Source of the DNA: Hyphomicrobiales bacterium
Lineage (GTDB): Bacteria; Pseudomonadota; Alphaproteobacteria; Rhizobiales; Aestuariivirgaceae
DNA: 7,156 nt
Assembly (NCBI GenBank): GCA_025356765.1
Contig: JANXRO010000247.1
Location: 1 to 7,156, forward strand
Direction of reading: 5' to 3'
The notes beneath the pieces are model-generated. The model made no database searches and was not told where the DNA came from. It saw nothing but the letters and a program-made list of their open reading frames with translations. Of this stretch, positions 1-5,407 are shown piece after piece (the first letter of the stretch is position 1; each line of letters opens with the position of its first letter). A program made the position numbers and the translations under genes.

Positions 1-94
1 CTGCGCAGGTCACTTCTCTCAAAGCAAAGACATCTTCGTTTCCAGAAATGTGATGCCGCGTCACGTCGTCAAACTTTACCAACACATCAGACAT
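1..94 (-). CDS. ABC transporter ATP-binding protein, N-terminal part only (second ATPase of a tandem pair)
   Basis: Partial gene cut by the left edge; 31 codons are visible. The ATG at 94-92 opens MSDVLVKFDDVTRHHISGNE and the frame stays open to position 1, ending ALREVTCA. The layout (hydrophobic strand, D-D-V-T-R, an acidic turn, then V-x-A-L-R-x-V) is the usual first beta-strand and A-loop region of LolD/MacB-type ATPases, and it parallels the start of the preceding ATPase gene (LLEAEELYRFF ... VKALRGVNF). The start overlaps the 3' end of that ATPase gene by 8 nt, which suggests translational coupling and an exporter with two different ATPase subunits. A second ATG in another frame at 87-85 hits a stop after three codons and was discarded. 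No Walker motifs are visible yet, so the family call rests on the N-terminal pattern and context. A permease gene of the FtsX/MacB type would be expected further left. Confidence 0.82.
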   Translation of the reverse strand, partial: MSDVLVKFDDVTRHHISGNEDVFALREVTCA

Positions 95-749
95 CGAGAA
101 TTTTCCCATCCCTCATGCGGATCGTCCGCTGCGCTGCCTTGGCAACCGCCGGGTTATGCGTTGCGATGACTAAGCCCGTGCCCTGCCTTGCAAGTTCTTG
201 CAAAACTGAAAGTATGTTCTCTTCCGTTGCGGCATCAACCTCACCCGTAGGCTCATCAAGAAGAAGAATAGGCGGTGAATTTGCCAAGGCAATGGCAAGA
301 CCGGCACGCGCACGCTCACCGCCAGACAATTCGGCAGGCCAGGATTCAGATCTCTGTCCGAGACCAACACGCTTGAGAATTTCCTGTGCACGCGAGACAT
401 CAGGTTGGCGTAAAATACTTTGGGCCAAGCAGATGTTTTCGAGAATCGTAAGATGGCCGACAAGATTGTTCTTCTGGAGAAGCGTTCCGAAATAGGCGGC
501 CCGCAATCTGGTTTTTTCCAGTTCGGGCTTGCGGGTCATCGAGACAGTCATCGCCTTCACCGAACCGCCATCCGGTTCATCAATTCCTGCTAGGCAGGCC
601 AGCAAAGTTGATTTGCCACTGCCCGATGGCCCCATCAGGGCAACCATCTCGCCTGCGCCCAAGGTGAAATTCACCCCGCGCAGGGCTTTGACCTCTTCTT
701 CGCCCTTATGGAAGAAGCGGTACAGTTCTTCGGCTTCGAGAAGGTGCAT
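87..749 (-). CDS. ABC transporter ATP-binding protein, LolD/MacB-like exporter type
   Basis: A 220-aa cytoplasmic ATPase that would power a membrane permease by ATP hydrolysis. All family motifs are intact: Walker A GPSGSGKST at 40-48, Q-loop glutamine Q92 in LLQKNNL, signature LSGGE at 141-145, Walker B ILLLDEP at 161-167 with catalytic E166, D-loop EVD at 170-172, and switch histidine H198 in ATHN. The QKNNL...LTILENI stretch and the single-domain length match the LolD/MacB/FtsE group rather than importer ATPases. I take the start at the ATG at 749, five nt after the stop of the upstream gene. The open frame runs 14 codons further up, but that extension would overlap the upstream coding region and adds nothing family-like. 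A weak GGAAA in the end of the preceding gene may serve as its ribosome-binding site. The gene overlaps the next ATPase by 8 nt. The exported substrate is unknown. Confidence 0.95.
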   Translation of the reverse strand: MHLLEAEELYRFFHKGEEEVKALRGVNFTLGAGEMVALMGPSGSGKSTLLACLAGIDEPDGGSVKAMTVSMTRKPELEKTRLRAAYFGTLLQKNNLVGHLTILENICLAQSILRQPDVSRAQEILKRVGLGQRSESWPAELSGGERARAGLAIALANSPPILLLDEPTGEVDAATEENILSVLQELARQGTGLVIATHNPAVAKAAQRTIRMRDGKILDV

Positions 750-754
750 TGCGG

Positions 755-1306
755 CTATTTCCAGCGGAAGCTGTTGGCCATGAACAGCCATTGATCAACA
801 TTGTCTGCACCCTTGGGCGCGGACAGTGTTACGGCAACCCGCTTGCCGTTCTTCACAAAGTAGAGCGTCTCATTTTCTTCGCGCAGCTGCTTGTTGGTGA
901 CGGCATTGGGTTCAGAATTTGAATCATAGGTCAGCACAACCGTGGAGCCTGATTTAAAGGTGGCGGTTTTGATTGCGACATCGCTCACGGCCCGGCCGCT
1001 CTTTTGTAAGTCTGGCACCAGGCTGGTTTTTGCAAAGGCTTCATCGATGGGTTGGACAGTATCACCCTGCTGCAGTGTGACATGATTGTATTTGTCGCTG
1101 AAGGTAACGGTGGTTCCGTCTTCCTTGCGGGCCCAACCTTCTGGTACCTTGATGGTGAAGCCTGCTGGCGATGAGAAGCTCACAAAGGTTTGATTGTCGG
1201 GAATGTCTCCCGGCGGGGAAACTTCTGGCGCAACGGGCGTCTCAGCATGAGCCTGCAGCAGGCTGGTGCCGAGAACGAGAAATGTAAACAAGAACATTTT
1301 TTTCAT
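755..1306 (-). CDS. exported protein with a PsbP/DcrB (DUF1795)-like fold, function unknown
   Basis: A 183-aa protein with a clear signal peptide: MKKMFLFTFL, a hydrophobic core, then an AHA cleavage site before E22. After a short Pro-rich linker (22-40), the pattern F-S-S-P-A-G-F-T-I-K-V-P-E-G-W (about 44-58), T-V-T-F-S (66-70) and the closing D-Q-W-L-F-M-A-N-S-F-R-W (171-182) resembles PsbP-like and DcrB/DUF1795 small periplasmic proteins. That resemblance is by eye and not decisive. There is no lipobox cysteine, so it should be soluble and periplasmic. The start at 1306 is chosen because AGGAG lies 6 nt upstream. The ATG at 1312 is too close to that site, and the longer open frame to 1384 reads through the intergenic hairpin. 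Its stop is 5 nt before the ABC ATPase start, which suggests a periplasmic partner of the exporter. Confidence 0.85.
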   Translation of the reverse strand: MKKMFLFTFLVLGTSLLQAHAETPVAPEVSPPGDIPDNQTFVSFSSPAGFTIKVPEGWARKEDGTTVTFSDKYNHVTLQQGDTVQPIDEAFAKTSLVPDLQKSGRAVSDVAIKTATFKSGSTVVLTYDSNSEPNAVTNKQLREENETLYFVKNGKRVAVTLSAPKGADNVDQWLFMANSFRWK

Positions 1307-1312
1307 ATTCAT

Positions 1313-1317
1313 CTCCT
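1313..1317 (-). promoter_or_regulatory. Shine-Dalgarno site deciding the start at 1306
   Basis: AGGAG on the minus strand, six nt before the ATG at 1306-1304. The in-frame ATG at 1312 follows the site with no spacer, so the downstream ATG is favoured. This places the lysine-rich n-region of the signal peptide right at the N-terminus. Confidence 0.75.
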
Positions 1318-1341
1318 GTGGAAGCCGTCCCTGGGAGGCGT

Positions 1342-1374
1342 GGTGGCGCGCGGGTTGGGGGTTCGCGCGCCACC
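1342..1374 (-). repeat. perfect 11-bp GC-rich intergenic hairpin
   Basis: Arms GGTGGCGCGCG (1342-1352) and CGCGCGCCACC (1364-1374) are exact reverse complements around an 11-nt loop. The structure begins 6 nt after the stop of the upstream 189-aa gene and ends 24 nt before the ribosome-binding site of the next gene. No T-run follows it on the minus strand, so a canonical intrinsic terminator is unlikely. More plausible roles are 3' mRNA stabilisation or processing that sets different levels of the flanking genes, or partial attenuation. Confidence 0.8.
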
Positions 1375-1380
1375 TAGAGG

Positions 1381-1950
1381 TCACTTGGTTTTGTCGATTT
1401 GCGCCAGCAGCGCCGACAGGGCATCAGCACTGCCCTTGGCATCGGGCTTGTCGGCCCGAACTTGCTTTAAGGCCGTGTCAATCAACTTATCAAGCGTCTC
1501 CCATGCCCCCGGGTTCTTGGCGCGCATGTCGGCGCGTGATTTGTCCCAAGCGCTCTCGAGGTCTTTGATGCGGGCCTTGGCACCGGCAAGATCACCCTTC
1601 TGGGCAATCTTCAAAGTATCGTCCACAATGGCGCGCATCGGTTTCAAATCGCTGATTGTAGCAGCAGAAGCGGCGGGTGCTGGCGCAGCAACAGAAGTTT
1701 GCCCACCTGTGGCCTTCAAGGCATCCATAACAAATTGATTGCAGGTTTTGTCATCGTCCTTGCGAAGGGCGGCAGCAGCCTTTTCGCCAGCGTCTTTCAT
1801 TGCGGCAATCTGTACTGCTGTGTGACCCGGCGCTTTCATCGCGGCTTCCAATTGCATGAGATCAGCCTCGCAATCGGCATGGGCAACCACGGTGGTGGCA
1901 CCGAGCAAGCCAATTGCCAGAAGTGAGATTTTCAGTGAGTGACGAAACAT
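1381..1950 (-). CDS. exported helical two-part protein, function unknown
   Basis: A 189-aa protein that I cannot name. It starts with a signal peptide (MFRHSLKISL, hydrophobic core to about 23, cleavage after AHA at 25). The mature N-terminal part (26-80) is charged and helical with two cysteines, C27 and C70, which could form a disulfide in the periplasm. A Gly/Ala/Pro-rich linker (about 82-97) leads to a C-terminal helical region (98-189) with a regular pattern: RIKDLESAWD at 127-136, then a Trp at 150, D-K-L-I-D at 154-158 and L-x-x-x-R at 161-165. The pattern looks like a conserved small domain rather than low-complexity sequence. The start at 1950 is set by AAAGGAG six nt upstream; the frame extends 11 codons further without such a site. 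It lies between the DUF347-repeat gene and the PsbP-like gene, in the same transcript. Confidence 0.85.
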   Translation of the reverse strand: MFRHSLKISLLAIGLLGATTVVAHADCEADLMQLEAAMKAPGHTAVQIAAMKDAGEKAAAALRKDDDKTCNQFVMDALKATGGQTSVAAPAPAASAATISDLKPMRAIVDDTLKIAQKGDLAGAKARIKDLESAWDKSRADMRAKNPGAWETLDKLIDTALKQVRADKPDAKGSADALSALLAQIDKTK

Positions 1951-1956
1951 AAATAA

Positions 1957-1963
1957 CTCCTTT
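1957..1963 (-). promoter_or_regulatory. Shine-Dalgarno site deciding the start at 1950
   Basis: AAAGGAG on the minus strand with its core AGGAG at 1961-1957, six nt before the ATG at 1950-1948. It excludes the longer open frame that begins at 1983. Confidence 0.8.
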
Positions 1964-1995
1964 GAAGTTCTTGTTGAGATCACGCTTAAGGTGCG

Positions 1996-2790
1996 TCAGC
2001 CGTTGCCTGCTACGACCTCGCTGTCCTTGCGGGTGGCGGTCAGATAGACAACCAGCCCGGCAATGATGGTGAGGAAGATCACACTGGTTGCCAAAGTGCC
2101 TAGTTCAAGCCCACCCGCAATATGCGGCTTGGCGAAAAGGTCACCGATCGAAGCGCCGAAAGGGCGCGTCAAAATGTAGGCAATCCAGAAACATAGAACT
2201 GCGTTCTGCTTGAAAACATAATAGGCCACTGCGGTTAAAATGATCAGCAGGCCAAAGAGATTTGCAGCCCAGAGATAACCAAGGTCAAAACCTTCAGCGA
2301 CAAGATCACCAGCCGATGTGCCAAGCGCGAAAGTAAAAAGAATTGCGGCCCAATAGAAACACTCGCGCCGAAATGTAACGATGCTGTGAATTGAAAGCGT
2401 GCCCTCAGAATTATACCAAGCCGCAAATACGATTGAAAGAATTATAGAGAAGGCAATCGTTGTTGTTTTTAGGCTAATACCAAAACCATCCACGAGATTG
2501 TCTGAAATCAAAGTGCCTACAACACTGATGAGGACAACTGTTGCCCAATAGAGTGCTGGCACATAGGTTTTGGACCGCAACTGCAGGATCAAAAACACCA
2601 CGAAGATGGCAGTCATAATCCAAGAGGTGATTGTAAGTCCAAGGCCCAACCTTGTTGCAAGCAAATCCGCTGCCGTTTCACCAACAGTGGTGGACATGAT
2701 TTTTATAATCCAAAACGCCGCCGTGATCAGCGGCACCTTGCTCCAAAGGCGTTCAGCCAGTGTGTCTTGCGATAGGGCAACGTCTGTCAT
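1996..2790 (-). CDS. polytopic membrane protein with four DUF347 repeats (COG4705-like)
   Basis: A 264-aa inner-membrane protein. Four tandem units each show W-x9-G-x4-D: W27/G37/D42, W82/G92/D97, W147/G157/D162 and W202/G212/D217. Around these are roughly eight hydrophobic segments, two per unit. Four repeats of two helices with a conserved Trp is the known description of the DUF347 family (membrane proteins of unknown function), and the N-terminal KVP...FWIIK...TTVGET stretch also fits it. No signal peptide precedes the first helix. The start at 2790 is chosen because AGGAG stands 6 nt upstream; the frame extends seven codons further without support. The gene follows the sensor kinase by 50 nt and is the first structural gene of the operon, so it is a likely regulated target. 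The buried repeated acidic residues could suit cation or small-solute handling, but that is inference only. Confidence 0.92.
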   Translation of the reverse strand: MTDVALSQDTLAERLWSKVPLITAAFWIIKIMSTTVGETAADLLATRLGLGLTITSWIMTAIFVVFLILQLRSKTYVPALYWATVVLISVVGTLISDNLVDGFGISLKTTTIAFSIILSIVFAAWYNSEGTLSIHSIVTFRRECFYWAAILFTFALGTSAGDLVAEGFDLGYLWAANLFGLLIILTAVAYYVFKQNAVLCFWIAYILTRPFGASIGDLFAKPHIAGGLELGTLATSVIFLTIIAGLVVYLTATRKDSEVVAGNG

Positions 2791-2796
2791 GTGAAT

Positions 2797-2822
2797 CTCC
2801 TGCAACGCCACTCTTGTGCAGG
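2797..2822 (-). promoter_or_regulatory. Shine-Dalgarno site inside a small inverted repeat
   Basis: AGGAG (2801-2797) six nt before the ATG at 2790 decides the start of the DUF347-repeat gene. Three of its bases belong to one arm of an inverted repeat, CCTGCA at 2799-2804 and TGCAGG at 2817-2822, with a 12-nt loop. If it folds in the mRNA it would partly cover the ribosome-binding site, but a 6-bp stem is modest. Confidence 0.5.
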
Positions 2823-2840
2823 TGCAAACTTAGGAGAGAC

Positions 2841-4157
2841 TTAGGGAGTGGAAACCTTACCAGAAATTATGGCTTCAAGACCGGAAGTGTCATCGCGGTT
2901 CTTGAGAGCAAGTGCCCAGTGATGCTTGTCACAAATCGCCTTGGCGATAGAAAGGCCAAGGCCTGAACCTGTGACCAAATGTGGTGCGGCCCGGTAGAAG
3001 CGGTCGAATACCAAAGGCAGTTTGTCAGGTGCGATCCCCGGCCCACGATCCTTTATGGCAATTTCAAATTGTCCATCCGCCACATCGGAGACTATGGTGA
3101 TTGCTGTTCCTTCGGGCGCATAACGAATGGCATTGTCGAACAGAATTTCGAGCACCTGCCCAAAATCCTCCTTGGGCAAGTTTAATTTTGTTGATGCGGC
3201 AGGCACTTCATGCAGCATGATCGCGCGTGATTGAGCTTGCGGGTTCATCGCGGCAATTGTTGCCTGAATGATTTTCGCCATCGGTTCACATTGCGAATCT
3301 GTGGCGGGTGCATGGGCATCATTGCGCGCGAGTTGCAAGAGCCGGTTGACCAAATTGTTGGCGCGGGCCGATCCGCCTTCCAATGCCGCCAGTCTTTTGT
3401 GCTGTTCTTCTGTCTTGAGCACGGATTTCAGATTGCCGATTTGGATGGCAAGGGCGGTGAGCGGGGTTCGCAATTCGTGGGCCGCGTCTGAAAGAAACTG
3501 CTTGTGCTTTTCAGCCTGCGCCTGAACTTGGTCCACATGGTGATTGATACTGTGAACAAAGGGAATAATTTCAACCGGCACATCAGCGAGGGGAATTTGC
3601 GATGAATCTCCCAATTTGCGGCTACTCACCTTTCGAGCGGCCTTGTCCAATCCTGCAAGAATTCGATCAATCAGCAAGCTCAAAACCAGCCACGACAATG
3701 GGATAACGACCCCGATCGGAATAGCGATTTGAAGTGCTGCAGACGAGGCCTGTTCATTGCGTTCATCCAAGGGCAGGCTTACACGAATGGTCTGATCGGC
3801 AGTGGCAATGCTGTAGCTGCGCCAATCGGCCTGCCCCAGATTTTCGATTGAAAAGCCCGTAGATGTTGGTGCGGTGGAGGTGGCTGTCTTGTCTGAAGTC
3901 CGAACAAGATCACCTTTTGCATTCCAGACTTGGATTAGGAAAAGGTTGTCGGGCTCAGGGGCCGCAAAAGCGCTGTCGCCTCCTGGATTGGCGAGCCTTT
4001 CATTCTGCAAGAACCGAGCAACTTGCTTGATTTCCGCATCAAAGGATGTCTGGGCTTCGTCTTTGACATATTCATAGGTGACGGCCGCCGACACCGCGCC
4101 AACGGCAAACAGCAGCAGGGCCATCCAGAATAAAATCGTGCGGCGCAAAGAGGTCAT
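2841..4157 (-). CDS. sensor histidine kinase, QseC/PmrB-like class
   Basis: A 438-aa inner-membrane sensor kinase that autophosphorylates and passes phosphate to the response regulator encoded just upstream. Order of parts: transmembrane helix 1 (about 8-28), periplasmic sensor region (about 29-140, with no recognisable ligand fold), transmembrane helix 2 (about 142-163), and a HAMP-like linker (about 164-216). The dimerisation domain carries the phospho-acceptor H227 in HELRTPL. The ATPase domain has N342 in LFDNAIRYAP, D370/G372/G374 in DRGPGIAP, F-box FDRFYR (384-389) and GSGLGLS (397-403). All catalytic boxes are intact. The VPVEIIPFV...AAHELRTPL arrangement and a large single periplasmic loop fit the QseC/PmrB/TctE type. 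The ATG overlaps the regulator stop as ATGA (4157-4154), with only a weak GGA upstream, so translation is probably coupled. The signal is unknown. Confidence 0.96.
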   Translation of the reverse strand: MTSLRRTILFWMALLLFAVGAVSAAVTYEYVKDEAQTSFDAEIKQVARFLQNERLANPGGDSAFAAPEPDNLFLIQVWNAKGDLVRTSDKTATSTAPTSTGFSIENLGQADWRSYSIATADQTIRVSLPLDERNEQASSAALQIAIPIGVVIPLSWLVLSLLIDRILAGLDKAARKVSSRKLGDSSQIPLADVPVEIIPFVHSINHHVDQVQAQAEKHKQFLSDAAHELRTPLTALAIQIGNLKSVLKTEEQHKRLAALEGGSARANNLVNRLLQLARNDAHAPATDSQCEPMAKIIQATIAAMNPQAQSRAIMLHEVPAASTKLNLPKEDFGQVLEILFDNAIRYAPEGTAITIVSDVADGQFEIAIKDRGPGIAPDKLPLVFDRFYRAAPHLVTGSGLGLSIAKAICDKHHWALALKNRDDTSGLEAIISGKVSTP

Positions 4158-4819
4158 GTGTCGGGCTTGTCCACTTTCCAGCCCGCACCCCTGACATTCT
4201 TGATGATATCTCGGCCTAGGCGTTTGCGAATGTAGTGGATCAAGACTTCGACAGCATTGCTCTCAACCTCCTGATTCCAGCCATAGATGCGCTCTTCAAG
4301 CCGATCCCGTGACCAGATCATGCCGGGTATTTCCAGAAGCGCATGAAGAAGGCCGAATTCCTTGGACGGCAAGACATAGGCCACACCTTTGAAGCTGGCC
4401 TCATGGGTATCAAGGTCAAGCCCGATCTCGCCGCAAGTCAACCGCGATGTAGATTGTCCTGCCCGACGCCGCAGCAGAGCATGAATGCGCGAGATCAACT
4501 CCCGCGTGTCAAAGGGCTTCACAAGATAGTCGTCTGCACCCTGGTCCAATCCTGCGAGGCGGTCGTCAATGCCGTCCCTTGCTGAAATGATGATGACGGG
4601 AAGTTGACTTCGCCGTTCACGCAGTGACTTGAGCAGATCCATCCCAGATTGCTCCGGTAGCATCAAATCCAACAAAGCCACTGAATAGACCTGATCGCCC
4701 AAGGCGACCTCACCATCATTGCCGGATTTGACCCAATCCACGGCAATGCCAGCGTCTCTCAAGGCCTCAACCAGGCCACGGCCAATCATGTCATCATCTT
4801 CCACCAGCAGGGCGCGCAT
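4154..4819 (-). CDS. OmpR/PhoB-family response regulator, QseB/PmrA-like
   Basis: A 221-aa DNA-binding regulator. The receiver domain (1-115) has the acidic pocket E7/D8/D9, phospho-acceptor D51 in LLDLMLP, S79 at the Thr/Ser switch position, and K101 in VKPF. The winged-helix output domain (about 125-219) ends with the typical V-E-V-L-I-H-Y-I-R-K-R-L (191-202) and V-R-G-A-G-W-K (209-215) helix and wing pattern. The protein is full length for the family. It is the first gene of the apparent operon and overlaps the cognate kinase gene by 4 nt. It probably controls this operon, including itself, as is common for the class, but no binding site is established. There is no strong ribosome-binding site before the ATG at 4819; I keep this start because M-R-A-L-L-V-E-D-D is the canonical beginning of a receiver domain. 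Confidence 0.97.
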   Translation of the reverse strand: MRALLVEDDDMIGRGLVEALRDAGIAVDWVKSGNDGEVALGDQVYSVALLDLMLPEQSGMDLLKSLRERRSQLPVIIISARDGIDDRLAGLDQGADDYLVKPFDTRELISRIHALLRRRAGQSTSRLTCGEIGLDLDTHEASFKGVAYVLPSKEFGLLHALLEIPGMIWSRDRLEERIYGWNQEVESNAVEVLIHYIRKRLGRDIIKNVRGAGWKVDKPDT

Positions 4820-4837
4820 GGCATTGACTTTCAGTAT

Positions 4838-4853
4838 TTCAATTTGCGTTCAA
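4838..4853 (-). promoter_or_regulatory. candidate regulator half-site pair (TTGAA, 11-bp period)
   Basis: On the minus strand, TTGAA occurs at 4853-4849 and again at 4842-4838, exactly 11 bp apart, 19 to 34 bp upstream of the regulator ATG. OmpR-family regulators bind direct repeats spaced one helical turn apart, so autoregulation here is conceivable. Five-base motifs in AT-rich DNA recur by chance, so this is weak. Confidence 0.2.
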
Positions 4854-4924
4854 ACAGAACCCGTTGCTGGCAGATGCCTAGAGCCGGAAAGAATTGGCGA
4901 TGGGCGTAACTCTTACTCAAGCAA

Positions 4925-5179
4925 TCAACAGTCTAGCCTTGTTACAGATTGGTTCCAGTTACTTGTCTTCCTGTGACCAAATCGAGACGAGGCCACTTTT
5001 CGGAAAGCTGGCTTGACGATCAGGTAAGTATTGAAATCATTGCTCATGTCGCGTTGAACTTGAATCAAACCATACCAACCTAACGCCCGTCGTGCAGCTG
5101 GATCTAATTGGCGTAAAATTCCGCAACCATCCCTATGGGGCGAAGCCGCGGTTTTGGATATTCGGAACCTGCAAATTTT
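4925..5179 (-). pseudogene. open frame without a start, possible gene remnant
   Basis: An 84-codon minus-strand frame between a TAA at 5182-5180 and a TGA at 4927-4925. The only ATG is internal, at codon 45, and no ribosome-binding site precedes it. The reading (for example LRQLDPAARRALGWYGLIQ, codons 22-40) has a mixed, protein-like composition, but I do not recognise a family. A second frame over part of the same DNA (ATG at 5199) gives 31 codons starting MAAIQLKKFAG before a stop, so one frameshifted relic is possible. It could equally be a chance opening. Confidence 0.2.
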
Positions 5180-5185
5180 TTAAGT

Positions 5186-5279
5186 TGAATAGCCGCCATT
5201 TGTAGACACTTTGCCCCTTTAAAATGAGGCAAGGAGACAATCGTGGGCTGAGTAGCCCCAAGTTTCCTAGACACCTTGC
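5186..5279 (+). repeat. pair of imperfect direct repeats resembling insertion-sequence ends
   Basis: Copy A (5186-5214, 29 bp) and copy B (5249-5279, 31 bp) share TGA-x-TAGCC at the start, then TAGACAC-x-TTGC at the end, offset by 63 bp in the same orientation. Between them lies AAGGAG (5231-5236), six nt before a GTG (5243-5245) whose frame stops two codons later at the first bases of copy B. From memory, the TGA...GCCCC...AGTTT...GACAC style resembles ends of IS3-family elements. No transposase coding remains. This may be a relic of nested or partly deleted insertions, or a repeated protein-binding site. Confidence 0.4.
5245..5258. repeat. small inverted repeat at the start of direct-repeat copy B
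   Basis: GGGCT (5245-5249) and AGCCC (5254-5258) form a 5-bp stem with a GAGT loop. There is no T-run on either side, so it is not a terminator. It straddles the left boundary of copy B. Confidence 0.35.
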
Positions 5280-5407
5280 ATTTTAGTCTGCGTCATTTGT
5301 CTTTAGTCGCAAACCATCGATTTTACGGCTCAAATTCTGATTTGCTGTTTCTTCAAACGTATAGATTTCATCGCTCCAAACTCATTTTAAGGATACCGCT
5401 GGTTCAT

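Larger units (their letters stand above)
4820..5407. other. 588-bp intergenic region between the kinase gene and the two-component operon
   Basis: No convincing gene. Positions 4820 to about 4960 must carry the promoter of the regulator operon, but I see no strong -35/-10 pair. A short dyad GTAA-CTC-TTAC lies at 4906-4916. Two TTGAA motifs (minus strand), 11 bp apart, lie at 4838-4853. Positions 4925-5179 hold an 84-codon open frame without a good start on the minus strand. Positions 5186-5279 hold the IS-end-like direct repeats. The remainder to 5407 is AT-rich, includes two TTTAGTC motifs 20 bp apart (5282 and 5302), and has no clear terminator for the FGGY kinase gene. Confidence 0.7.

Noticed and set aside
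1342..1374. Intrinsic terminator ending the operon after the 189-aa protein gene
   Set aside because: There is a strong stem but no T-run on the minus strand, and the next gene continues in the same direction with a good ribosome-binding site.
1307..1384. N-terminal extension of the 183-aa exported protein up to 1384
   Set aside because: It would translate the hairpin and bury the signal peptide; the AGGAG at 1313-1317 supports the start at 1306.
1190..1738. Plus-strand 182-codon open frame across the two exported-protein genes
   Set aside because: It runs antisense through two well-supported genes and the GC-rich hairpin, and its translation is Ala/Arg/Ser-rich shadow sequence.
5209..5234. 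Terminator-like stem CTTTGCC/GGCAAGG between the direct repeats
   Set aside because: The stem is short with one G-T pair and a 12-nt loop, with no U-run following on either strand; it seems incidental to the repeats.
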